From positions 1 through 11,386 of the forward strand of contig DASSTJ010000109.1 in the NCBI GenBank assembly GCA_035707965.1: 11,386 bases of DNA, written 5' to 3'. The notes beneath the pieces are model-generated. The model was not told where the DNA came from and did not search any database. It worked only from the letters and a program-made list of their open reading frames with translations. A program made the translations under genes and the position numbers. Each line of letters begins with the position of its first letter. Position 1 is the stretch's first letter. The DNA comes from DASSTJ01 sp035707965. GTDB taxonomy: Bacteria; Actinomycetota; Actinomycetes; Actinomycetales; Angustibacteraceae. Positions 1-5,316 of this stretch are shown one piece after another.

Positions 1-39
1 GAGGTTCCCCACTGCGCGGCATGGGCTCACCGACGCAGA

Positions 40-77
40 CCGGGGTGCCACCGTCCTCGCGGACGGCGGCACCCCGG
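40..77 (-). terminator. GC-rich hairpin after the 59-aa small gene
   Basis: A very strong inverted repeat: 10 paired bases (40-49 with 68-77), one mismatch (50/67), then 6 paired bases (51-56 with 61-66) closing a four-base loop. On the minus strand the loop reads GCGA, a GNRA-type tetraloop. It lies 29 bases past the stop of the small gene at 107. No T-run follows on either strand, so this would be the tail-less type of terminator often seen in high-GC actinobacteria, or an mRNA 3' stabiliser. It may serve either strand. The role is inferred; the hairpin itself is seen. Confidence 0.6.
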
Positions 78-106
78 TGGGTGGTGCGGCTCGGGTCAGC
101 CGGTTC

Positions 107-286
107 TCAGCTGACCAGCAGGCGCAGCCGCAGCTGTGCGCGCTCAGCGGCACGCAGGGCCTTCTGCGACTCGCGGCGGGCCTTGGCGACCCGTGCGACG
201 CGCGCTGCCAGGCGAGCGCGCTCGGCGTTCGCCAGTCGCTGGCTCAGATGGGCTCGGGCCAGGTCTTCGTGCAAGACGTGAGACAT
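107..286 (-). CDS. 59-aa Ala/Arg-rich helical small protein, unknown function
   Basis: This short ORF starts at ATG 286 and has a clear AGGAG site at 294-298, seven bases upstream. The product begins MSHVLHEDLARAHLSQRL and is almost entirely alanine, arginine, leucine and glutamate, with no glycine or proline. That composition predicts one long amphipathic, basic alpha-helix or coiled coil. There are no cysteines, no membrane segment and no signal peptide. Small proteins of this appearance occur in actinobacteria as uncharacterised hypotheticals; I do not recognise a function. It lies 119 bases downstream of whiB7 on the same strand with no evident promoter of its own, so it may be cotranscribed with whiB7 and be induced with it. 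The strong hairpin at 40-77 would close the unit. I am fairly sure it is coding because of the ribosome binding site and start spacing. Confidence 0.7.
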   Translation of the reverse strand: MSHVLHEDLARAHLSQRLANAERARLAARVARVAKARRESQKALRAAERAQLRLRLLVS

Positions 287-323
287 CTCAGTACTCCTGA
301 TGCTGATCGGAAAAGTCTGGGTG

Positions 324-337
324 GCGTCCGCGGACGC
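324..337. repeat. 14-bp perfect palindrome between whiB7 and the small gene
   Basis: GCGTCCGCGGACGC is a perfect palindrome and can form a 5-bp stem with a CGCG loop. On the minus strand it is followed after about eight bases by CTTTTCC, so it resembles a weak terminator or processing hairpin. It sits in the otherwise featureless 119-bp gap between whiB7 and the small downstream gene. It could equally be a chance GC-rich palindrome. Confidence 0.35.
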
Positions 338-405
338 GGAGGCCGGGGTGGAGCTCACGCTCCGGTGCCCACGGGGGGCTGTGGCGATGCGGGGGCGGCC
401 GGCGG

Positions 406-693
406 TCATGCGGCCGCCTCGCACTTGCGAGGGCGCCCACGCGGACGCTTGCGCGGGACGATGGCGCCCTGGACGAGCAGCTGGCCGCCCCAGACCCCCC
501 ACGGCTCGCGGCGCTCGAGAGCGCCCGCCAGGCAGGCGGCGCGCACCGGGCAGCCGGTGCACAGGGACTTGGCCAGCTCGACGTCGGCCGGGGACTCGGC
601 GAACCAGAGCTCGGCGTCGTGGGCGCGGCACGGAATGGCGCCGAACCCGCTGCGGTCGTCGAGGGTCGGCTCGAGCACGGTGGTCAGCTGCAT
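406..693 (-). CDS. whiB7: WhiB7/WblC transcriptional regulator of intrinsic antibiotic resistance
   Basis: WhiB-family [4Fe-4S] protein of 95 residues. The four cluster ligands are C22, C45, C48 and C54, the last three in a CxxCx5C arrangement. The WhiB turn GVWGG is at 66-70, within EPWGVWGGQ. A C-terminal AT-hook, RGRPRK, is at 85-90. The AT-hook is what distinguishes WhiB7 from the other WhiB paralogues. In characterised relatives the protein binds the primary sigma factor region 4 and activates resistance genes at promoters with an AT-rich element just upstream of -35, including its own. I chose ATG 693 because a strong GGAGGT lies at 701-706 and because the resulting length and the MQL start fit known homologues. 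The frame is also open to an ATG at 810, which would give 134 residues, but that start has only a weak ribosome binding site. An additional cysteine follows the AT-hook (C91). Synteny with uvrD2 upstream supports the call. Confidence 0.95.
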   Translation of the reverse strand: MQLTTVLEPTLDDRSGFGAIPCRAHDAELWFAESPADVELAKSLCTGCPVRAACLAGALERREPWGVWGGQLLVQGAIVPRKRPRGRPRKCEAAA

Positions 694-905
694 CGGTGTC
701 ACCTCCATCGGGGTCGTTCCGTCGGGGTAGGCGGGGCCGTGCTGGGGTACAGCAGGCCCGGTCGCGGGCCGTCCGGTGCGGACGGTCTGCTGCGGAATGG
801 TGATCGTCATCTCGGCTTCTTCGTCGCGTGTGGAGGTGGGTCTCGTTCTGCGCCCTGGCGCTGGCGCGGTTCTCTTCTCGATGCGGCCGGTCCCGACAAA
901 CAGAA

Positions 906-939
906 AGGCCGCGGATCCCGATTTCGGGTTCCGCGGCCT
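906..939 (-). terminator. Rho-independent attenuator in the whiB7 leader
   Basis: Inverted repeat: 10 consecutive paired bases (906-915 with 930-939), a single mismatch (916/929), then 4 more pairs (917-920 with 925-928) around a four-base loop. On the minus strand the stem is followed directly by TTTCTGTTTGTC, a T-rich tail unusual in this GC-rich DNA. It lies after the stop of the 92-codon leader ORF and 212 bases before the chosen whiB7 start. That is the position of the attenuator known from mycobacterial and Streptomyces whiB7/wblC leaders. The structure is read from the sequence; premature termination is inferred. Confidence 0.88.
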
Positions 940-1059
940 CGACAGCGCCGGTCAACGATCTAGACCGGTGGACTGCTTGAGGTCGTGGTTCCCGCGGGGA
1001 CGCCCTTGCGGACGCGAGCCGTGGCATCGCCGACGATGAACGCCGGGGTACCGAGGCCG
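934..1059 (-). promoter_or_regulatory. Candidate antiterminator pairing in the whiB7 leader
   Basis: On the minus-strand transcript, CGGCCUCGGUA (1059 down to 1049) is complementary to UGUCGAGGCCG (944 down to 934). The pairing has eight uninterrupted Watson-Crick pairs followed by two G-U and one A-U. The downstream partner includes the first six bases of the terminator's 5' arm, so this pairing and the terminator are mutually exclusive. The upstream partner lies inside codons 60-64 of the leader ORF, so a translating ribosome would mask it. A second small hairpin, with 6-bp arms 948-953 and 963-968, encloses the ORF stop codon. All of this was found by eye without folding energies, hence the moderate confidence. 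Confidence 0.45.
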
Positions 1060-1238
1060 TTGCCCTGGAGGTCGGCGCCGGACACAGTGGTCCCCTGGTA
1101 CTGAGCCGGCAGAACACCCGTCATGGCGTGACCCTCGAAGGTGAAGGCGGCAGCCCAGACAGGGTTCGTGACGGCAGTACGGAACGCGCGCTCGGGCGAG
1201 CAGGCGCGATCGGCGCCGATCAGGGTGATGTTGGACAT
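960..1238 (-). CDS. 92-aa leader ORF upstream of whiB7
   Basis: The ORF starts at ATG 1238 with one of the best ribosome binding sites in the window, AAGGAGG at 1248-1254, nine bases upstream. It ends at TAG 960-962, 20 bases before the attenuator stem. The product begins MSNITLIGADRACSPERAF and has a mixed, globular-looking composition with one tryptophan and one cysteine. I recognise no domain, signal peptide or membrane segment. By hand count only 17 of 92 codons end in A or T, so the frame carries the genomic third-position bias and looks like selected coding sequence. It lies wholly within the whiB7 transcript leader, between promoter and attenuator, in the place of the regulatory upstream ORF known for whiB7/wblC. 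It could be a regulatory uORF, a true small protein, or both. A GTG-initiated frame at 1248 overlaps it but is arginine/proline-rich and looks like a shadow. Confidence 0.72.
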   Translation of the reverse strand: MSNITLIGADRACSPERAFRTAVTNPVWAAAFTFEGHAMTGVLPAQYQGTTVSGADLQGNGLGTPAFIVGDATARVRKGVPAGTTTSSSPPV

Positions 1239-1247
1239 CTGTGGCCA

Positions 1248-1254
1248 CCTCCTT
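1248..1254 (-). promoter_or_regulatory. Strong Shine-Dalgarno site of the leader ORF
   Basis: AAGGAGG on the minus strand matches the 16S anti-Shine-Dalgarno core and is spaced nine bases from ATG 1238. It is stronger than the sites of most other genes here, consistent with a leader ORF meant to be loaded by ribosomes as soon as it is transcribed. A small 5-bp stem with a three-base loop (1271-1283) precedes it. Confidence 0.75.
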
Positions 1255-1307
1255 GTCTGGCTTCGGGGCGCGTCCGTAGGACGGCCTGGCTGGTGCGTCG
1301 AGACGTA

Positions 1308-1346
1308 AGGCTAGAGGACGAGATCAGCACTGCACAACGTATTTAA
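1308..1346 (-). promoter_or_regulatory. whiB7 promoter with AT-rich WhiB7-type element
   Basis: Read on the minus strand: an AT-rich box TTAAATA (1340-1346), two bases, a -35 of TTGTGC (1332-1337), an 18-base spacer, then a -10 of TAGCCT (1308-1313) fitting the actinobacterial TAnnnT pattern. An AT-rich element abutting the -35 is the hallmark of WhiB7-activated promoters, and whiB7 itself is autoregulated in studied species. Transcription would begin near 1301, giving a leader of roughly 600 bases. This is the most AT-rich stretch in the left part of the window and lies just past the uvrD2 stop. Positions are seen; function is inferred from the family. Confidence 0.72.
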
Positions 1347-1404
1347 CGGCAAGTTTGCGAATCCGCGTGAAGATTTCGTGCCCGGGCCGGTGCGAACCCT
1401 CCGC

Positions 1405-3546
1405 TCACGGCGTCGCTGTGGCCGATACCGCCTGTGCCGCAACGGTTTCCGGGTCGTCACCCTGCAGCACGGCCAGGACCTGCGCGCCGTAGCGCTCACG
1501 CTTCGTCGCGCCGATGCCGGGGATCCGGGCGAGTCCCGCGTCGTCGTCCGGCTGCTGCTCGGCCAGCGCGACCAGCGTCGCGTCGGTGAAGACGACGAAC
1601 GCAGGCACCCCGGCGGACGTCGCGACGGTGCTGCGCCAGGAACGCAACGCTTCGAACGTGGCCTCCGAGTACGTCGGTGGGCACTCGTCGCAGCGGCCGA
1701 CCTTGCGCTCGGCGCCCGTCGACAGCACGCGGCCGCACGTGCGGCACTTCGCCGGACGACGGGAGCCGGCGGAGCGTCGTCCGGACCGGTCGTCGCCGGA
1801 GCCGCGCCCACGGCTCGCCGCCGCGTCGCGAGCCGTCTCCGGTCGCAGGCCGTCGAGGAAGCGGCTCGGACGTCGGGTCGCCCGCGCCCCCGGGGTGCGA
1901 GCACCGGCCCACGACACGGCGAGATGCTCCCGGGCGCGAGTCACGCCGACGTAGAGCAGCCGCCGCTCCTCCTCCACGGCGTCGGGACCCTCCGCCATGG
2001 AGATCGGCAGCAACCCCTCGCTGACGCCCACGAGGAACACCGCCGTCCACTCCAGGCCCTTGGCCGAGTGCAGCGACGCCAGGGTGACGCCCTCGACGGT
2101 CGGCGCGTGCTGTGCGGCCGCCCGCTCGTCGAGCTCGGCGACGAGCTCGGGCATCCCGACGTGCGGGCGCCTGGAGGCGAGCTCGTCGGCGAGGCCGGCC
2201 AGCGCGTTGAGCGACTCCCACCGCTCGCGGACCGCACCCGACGCGCTGGGGGCGCTCGGCTGCCACCCGCTGCTGGCGAGCACGTCACGCACCGCCTCGC
2301 CGAGCGGCTGCCCAGGGTCGGCTGCTCGAGCGGCACCGCGCAGCAGCATGACCGCCTCGCGCACCTCGCGCCGGCTGAAGAAGCGCTCGCCGCCGCGGAG
2401 CACGTAGGGCAGGCCGGCCTCGGTCATGGCCTGCTCCAACGGCTCGGACTGCGCGTTGGTGCGAAACAGCACGGCGATCTCGCTCGGCCGCACCCCGCCG
2501 TCCACGAGCCGCTTCGCCGCGGCCGCGACGCCAACGGCCTCGGCCACGTCGTCGGCGTACTCGGTGAACGACGGCGGCGGCCCGGCAGGCTGCTGCGCCA
2601 CCAGCTCGAGCCGCGCGTGCCGCTGGCCGACCGGCACGCGCGCGAGCAGCCCGTTGGCGAGCGCGACGACTTGTGGCGTGGAACGGTAGTCACGCACCAG
2701 CTTGACGACGCGCGCCGCCTCGAACCGACGGGGGAAGTCGAGCAGGTAGCGGGGGCTGGCCCCGGTGAACGAGTAGATGGTCTGGTTCGCGTCACCGACG
2801 ACGCACACCTCGTCGCGATCGCCCAGCCACAGCTCGAGCAGCCGCTGCTGCAGCGGGCTCACGTCCTGGTACTCGTCCACGACGAAGTGCCGGTACTGGC
2901 GCCGCACCTCCTCGGCGATCCGCGGGTGGTCTTGCAGCACCCCGGCCGTGACGAGCAGCACGTCCTCGAAGTCGATCACGCCTCGTTCGCTCTTGACGTC
3001 CTCGTACGTCTGCAGGAGCCGGGCGGTCGCCGTCACGTCCATGCCGGCCGGGTCGCGACCAGCACGCCGCGCTGCCGCCGGGTACGTCTCCGGCGTCAGG
3101 AGGCTCACCTTGGCCCACTCCACCTCCGCGGCGAGGTCGCGCACCGCCGTCCGATCGAGCTGCAGCCGCAGGCGCGAGCCGGCCTCGGCGACGAGCCCGG
3201 CCTTGTGCGGCATGACCTCCGGCGCCGCGCCGCCGATCGCCTGCGGCCAGAAGTAGTGCAGCTGACGCAGAGCCGCGGCGTGGAACGTGCGCGCCTGCAC
3301 CCCGGCCACACCCAGATCGCGTAGGCGCGAGCGCATCTCGCCCGCCGCGCGCGCCGTGAACGTGACCGCGAGCACCTGCTGCGGCGTGTAGACGCCGGCC
3401 TGGACGCCGTACGCGATGCGGTGCGTGATGGCTCGGGTCTTGCCCGTGCCCGCCCCGGCCAGCACGCACACCGGCCCGGTGAGGCTGGTGGCGACCTCTC
3501 GCTGCTCCGGGTCGAGGGCGGCGAGGATCTCGTCGGCGTTCGTCAT
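1405..3546 (-). CDS. uvrD2: ATP-dependent DNA helicase UvrD2 (SF1A, HRDC domain)
   Basis: A 713-residue 3'-5' superfamily 1 helicase, close to the roughly 700 residues of mycobacterial UvrD2. It shows Walker A GAGTGKT at 31-37, motif II DEYQD at 224-228, motif III GDANQTIYSFTGA at 251-263, motif IV region DYRSTPQVV at 286-294, motif V HSAKGLEW at 493-500 and motif VI EEERRLLYVGVTRAR at 525-539. A basic linker leads to a four-cysteine zinc module (C601, C604, C619, C622). The C-terminal HRDC domain, about 626-697, contains a PGIGATKRERYG signature. Zinc module plus HRDC is the UvrD2 architecture. It acts in the cytoplasm in DNA unwinding and repair; the mycobacterial gene is essential. ATG 3546 fits the family N-terminus (LDPEQREV shortly before Walker A). 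An in-frame GTG at 3564 with GGAG upstream is an alternative. No clear promoter was seen. Because whiB7 lies just downstream on the same strand without a strong terminator between, readthrough is possible. Confidence 0.96.
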   Translation of the reverse strand: MTNADEILAALDPEQREVATSLTGPVCVLAGAGTGKTRAITHRIAYGVQAGVYTPQQVLAVTFTARAAGEMRSRLRDLGVAGVQARTFHAAALRQLHYFWPQAIGGAAPEVMPHKAGLVAEAGSRLRLQLDRTAVRDLAAEVEWAKVSLLTPETYPAAARRAGRDPAGMDVTATARLLQTYEDVKSERGVIDFEDVLLVTAGVLQDHPRIAEEVRRQYRHFVVDEYQDVSPLQQRLLELWLGDRDEVCVVGDANQTIYSFTGASPRYLLDFPRRFEAARVVKLVRDYRSTPQVVALANGLLARVPVGQRHARLELVAQQPAGPPPSFTEYADDVAEAVGVAAAAKRLVDGGVRPSEIAVLFRTNAQSEPLEQAMTEAGLPYVLRGGERFFSRREVREAVMLLRGAARAADPGQPLGEAVRDVLASSGWQPSAPSASGAVRERWESLNALAGLADELASRRPHVGMPELVAELDERAAAQHAPTVEGVTLASLHSAKGLEWTAVFLVGVSEGLLPISMAEGPDAVEEERRLLYVGVTRAREHLAVSWAGARTPGARATRRPSRFLDGLRPETARDAAASRGRGSGDDRSGRRSAGSRRPAKCRTCGRVLSTGAERKVGRCDECPPTYSEATFEALRSWRSTVATSAGVPAFVVFTDATLVALAEQQPDDDAGLARIPGIGATKRERYGAQVLAVLQGDDPETVAAQAVSATATP

Positions 3547-3683
3547 CGCGGTCCATGGTGGCACCCGGCTCCGACAGCCCTGCCGGGTCGCCCACAGGCG
3601 CAGGCGAGCGCGGGCCCAGGCGAGGGCCGGCGTGCGGCCGGGCACCGATGGCGCATGCCGGGCGGCGCGACGGACCTCTGCCT

Positions 3684-3705
3684 GCGTGCACTCGTCCGTG
3701 CACGC
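3684..3705. repeat. 8-6-8 inverted repeat in the uvrD2/mrx1 divergent region
   Basis: GCGTGCAC (3684-3691), six bases, then GTGCACGC (3698-3705): perfect inverted arms separated by TCGTCC. It ends ten bases before the -35 element of the putative mrx1 promoter and lies between two divergent genes, a place where a dimeric regulator could bind. No known operator consensus is recognised. The remainder of this 261-bp intergenic region, apart from the mrx1 promoter and ribosome binding site, shows nothing I can interpret. Confidence 0.4.
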
Positions 3706-3715
3706 CGAGCCGCCT

Positions 3716-3742
3716 GGGAAGAACTGCCGCGCGCACGTGGTT
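3716..3742 (+). promoter_or_regulatory. Sigma-R/sigma-H-like promoter of mrx1
   Basis: GGGAAG (3716-3721), an 18-base spacer, then GTT (3740-3742, continuing GTTGAAG). This closely matches the disulfide-stress sigma factor consensus of actinobacteria (GGAAT, 18-19 bases, GTT; SigR in Streptomyces, SigH in mycobacteria). It is correctly placed about 65 bases before the mrx1 start. Thiol-redox genes, including mycoredoxins, are typical members of that regulon. I see no convincing housekeeping -10/-35 pair for this gene. The match is short, so chance cannot be excluded. Confidence 0.5.
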
Positions 3743-3807
3743 GAAGCTTGAACGTGATACCCGACCCGGACGAGGCTCCTACCCCGTCCCCTGAGAGGAG
3801 CGCCTGC

Positions 3808-4077
3808 ATGTCGACCCCCGCGAACCCCGGCAACGGCACCATCACGATGTTCTCGACCACGTGGTGCGGCTACTGCCGTCGGCTGAAGACGCTGCTCGAC
3901 CGCGAGGGCATCGGGTACACCGAGGTGAACATCGAGCAGGACCCGGACGCGGCGACCTTCGTCGAGCAGGCCAACGGCGGCAACCAGACCGTCCCGACCG
4001 TGCTCTACCCGGACGGCAGCGTCGAGACGAACCCCACGCTCGCTCAGGTCAAGGAGCGACTGGCCGCTGCCGCCTGA
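3808..4077 (+). CDS. mrx1: Mycoredoxin (glutaredoxin-like, mycothiol-dependent)
   Basis: An 89-residue single-domain thioredoxin-fold protein. The active site W-CGYC has C20 and C23. The NGGNQTVPTVLYPDGS segment carries the cis-proline TVP loop and resembles the equivalent region of M. tuberculosis Rv3198A. In that family Mrx1 reduces mycothiol-protein mixed disulfides, with electrons from mycothiol and mycothione reductase, in the cytoplasm. The start at ATG 3808 has GAGAGGAG at 3793-3800, seven bases upstream. An in-frame ATG at 3748 would add 20 unrelated residues and lacks such a site. The gene diverges from uvrD2 and converges on nudC, and is probably transcribed alone from the sigma-R-like promoter upstream. 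Length and motif are typical of the family. Confidence 0.95.
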   Translation: MSTPANPGNGTITMFSTTWCGYCRRLKTLLDREGIGYTEVNIEQDPDAATFVEQANGGNQTVPTVLYPDGSVETNPTLAQVKERLAAAA

Positions 4078-4101
4078 CGGCGCGCGCCACGCGGGCACTT
4101 C

Positions 4102-4140
4102 TCCAGAACGTTCAGGCGGGGCCACCTGGCACCTTCTGGA
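4102..4140. terminator. Bidirectional terminator between convergent mrx1 and nudC
   Basis: Outer arms TCCAGAA (4102-4108) and TTCTGGA (4134-4140) pair over 7 bases. Inside, CAGG (4113-4116) can pair with CCTG (4125-4128). The element sits in the middle of the 80-bp gap between the two convergent stops, where a shared terminator is expected. There is no clear T-run on either side. GAACGTTC (4106-4113), a perfect 8-bp palindrome, overlaps the left arm. Confidence 0.5.
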
Positions 4141-4157
4141 CAAGGTTGCGCCGTACG

Positions 4158-5189
4158 TCAGCGCCAGCTGCCCAGGTCACCCAGCGGCTCGCCGTACCAC
4201 TCCTCGATGAGGAACCTGGCGATCGACAGCCGGTTGGGGGCCCGCATCGAGCCGTCGCTCAACGCGTCGTACAGCTGCTCACGCGTGAACCAGCGTGCCT
4301 CCCCCAGCTCGACGCCGTCCACGTGGACGTCGGTGGTGACGGCGTGCGCCGTGAAGCCGACCATGATCGACGCCGGGAACGGCCAGGGCTGGCTGCCCAG
4401 GTAGCGGACGTCGTCCACCACCAGGCCCGACTCCTCCCGGACCTCTCGGCGCACCGCCGCCTCCAGGTTCTCGCCCGGCTCGACGAACCCGGCGAGCGTC
4501 GAGAACCGTCCCTCCGGCCACGTCACCTGCCGGCCGAGCAGGAGCCGTCCCTCGTCGTCGACGACCGTCATGATCACGGCCGGGTCGGTACGCGGGTAGT
4601 GCTCGCTGCCGTCGGTCTCGCACACCCGCACGTAGCCCGACTCCGCCACTCGCGTCGGCGAGCCGCAGCGGGGGCAGTGCGTGTGCGTGGCGTGCCAGTT
4701 GGCCAGCGCCAGCGCCTGCGTGACGAGCGCGGCGTCCCGGTCCGGCAGCACCACGCCGACCTCACGCAGGCCAGCCCACCGGAGCTCACCCTCGCCGGTG
4801 TCGCTGAGCCCACCGCCACCGGGCGCCCCGGGAGGCCGGGGCCCGGCTGGCGCGTCGGACATCGCGACGACGTCCGGTGCCGCGAGGTCGTCGGGGACGA
4901 CCACGGCCAGGTAGCAGACGTCGTCCTGCCGGCCCAGGAACATCGCGAGCCGGTCCCGGTCAGCGGGCTGCGGGTCACGGAGCACCAGCTGTGCCGGGTC
5001 GCCGACCACGAGGGCCCGGCCGTCACTCACCGTCAGCACGCGGGTGCCGGCGTCGACCAGCAGCTGCGGCACGAGCCCGGGGCCCCGCAGCTCGGCGGCG
5101 CGATCGACCGCTGAGTGCGCGAGGGGCGGCCGGGCCGCCGTCCGGTCCTCGTGGGTGGCGGCGAGGGGACGAGCGGGTTCGACGGGCAC
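4158..5189 (-). CDS. nudC: NAD(H) pyrophosphatase NudC (Nudix family)
   Basis: A 343-residue Nudix hydrolase that splits NAD(H) to NMN(H) and AMP; family members can also remove NAD caps from RNA. The Nudix box runs from G234 to L256 with E240, R248, E249, E252 and E253 in place. The NudC-specific SQPWPFPAS lies at 266-274. The substrate-binding N-terminal domain is followed by a zinc-ribbon region with C172, C175 and C190. The expected fourth cysteine is replaced: 190-193 reads CETD. A Gly/Pro-rich loop at 113-131 makes the protein longer than the roughly 313-residue M. tuberculosis Rv3199c. I chose GTG 5189 because a -10-like TACCGT ends six bases before it and there is no Shine-Dalgarno site, suggesting a leaderless transcript. 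An ATG at 5255 in the same frame would add 22 cysteine/arginine-rich residues and lacks support. It converges on mrx1. Confidence 0.93.
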   Translation of the reverse strand: MPVEPARPLAATHEDRTAARPPLAHSAVDRAAELRGPGLVPQLLVDAGTRVLTVSDGRALVVGDPAQLVLRDPQPADRDRLAMFLGRQDDVCYLAVVVPDDLAAPDVVAMSDAPAGPRPPGAPGGGGLSDTGEGELRWAGLREVGVVLPDRDAALVTQALALANWHATHTHCPRCGSPTRVAESGYVRVCETDGSEHYPRTDPAVIMTVVDDEGRLLLGRQVTWPEGRFSTLAGFVEPGENLEAAVRREVREESGLVVDDVRYLGSQPWPFPASIMVGFTAHAVTTDVHVDGVELGEARWFTREQLYDALSDGSMRAPNRLSIARFLIEEWYGEPLGDLGSWR

Positions 5190-5195
5190 GACCTC

Positions 5196-5201
5196 ACGGT
5201 A
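5196..5201 (-). promoter_or_regulatory. nudC -10 element for a leaderless transcript
   Basis: On the minus strand TACCGT fits TAnnnT and is followed by six bases and then GTG at 5189, so a transcript starting seven bases after the -10 would begin exactly at the start codon. No convincing -35 is visible. The absence of a ribosome binding site before the GTG supports the reading. Confidence 0.5.
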
Positions 5202-5219
5202 TCCGGAGCTCACTCGCGT

Positions 5220-5275
5220 ACGAAGGTGCGCACACCGGCGGCACCCACGCGGCACTTCCGCACGAAGGTGCGCAC
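5220..5275. repeat. Two 14-bp direct repeats in the nudC/phosphotransferase divergent region
   Basis: ACGAAGGTGCGCAC occurs exactly at 5220-5233 and again at 5262-5275, a 42-base period (about four helical turns). Each copy contains the 8-bp palindrome GTGCGCAC. Both lie in the 134-bp region between the divergent nudC and phosphotransferase starts, outside any chosen coding sequence. They may be operator half-sites for a shared regulator; no known consensus is recognised. Confidence 0.55.
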
Positions 5276-5310
5276 GCCCTGGGCTGGCCCGGCTCCGTGC
5301 GGTCGTGCCT

Positions 5311-5316
5311 TAGCGT
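5311..5316 (+). promoter_or_regulatory. Phosphotransferase -10 element for a leaderless transcript
   Basis: TAGCGT fits the actinobacterial -10 pattern TAnnnT and ends seven bases before GTG 5324. This is the spacing seen for leaderless mRNAs that start at the initiation codon. There is no purine-rich ribosome binding site before the GTG and no recognisable -35. Confidence 0.55.

Noticed and set aside
1..22. Possible start of a further minus-strand gene (ATG at 20-22 with GGTGAG upstream) running off the left edge
   Set aside because: Only seven codons are inside the window, too little to judge coding character or product.
694..810. Longer whiB7 with start at ATG 810 (134 residues)
   Set aside because: Ribosome binding site there is weak, while ATG 693 has GGAGGT at ideal spacing and matches known WhiB7/WblC length and N-terminus. 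The extension is proline/threonine-rich with no family match. I kept it as an alternative only.
1375..1396. Hairpin just after the uvrD2 stop, considered as its terminator
   Set aside because: Only four outer pairs, then two mismatches and two more pairs on the minus strand; too weak to call.
1378..3324. Long open frames antisense to uvrD2, and likewise antisense to adnB around 7324-9249
   Set aside because: Arg/Gly/His/Pro-rich translations without motifs. Such frames arise by chance opposite high-GC genes, and the sense strand holds complete helicase motifs.
3547..4143. In-frame upstream extension of uvrD2 by 199 codons
   Set aside because: It would run antisense through the well-supported mrx1 gene and has no homology-like content. 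The family N-terminus begins near 3546.
5190..5255. NudC start at ATG 5255
   Set aside because: Adds 22 Cys/Arg-rich residues lacking family resemblance, overlaps the promoter-like TACCGT, and has no ribosome binding site.
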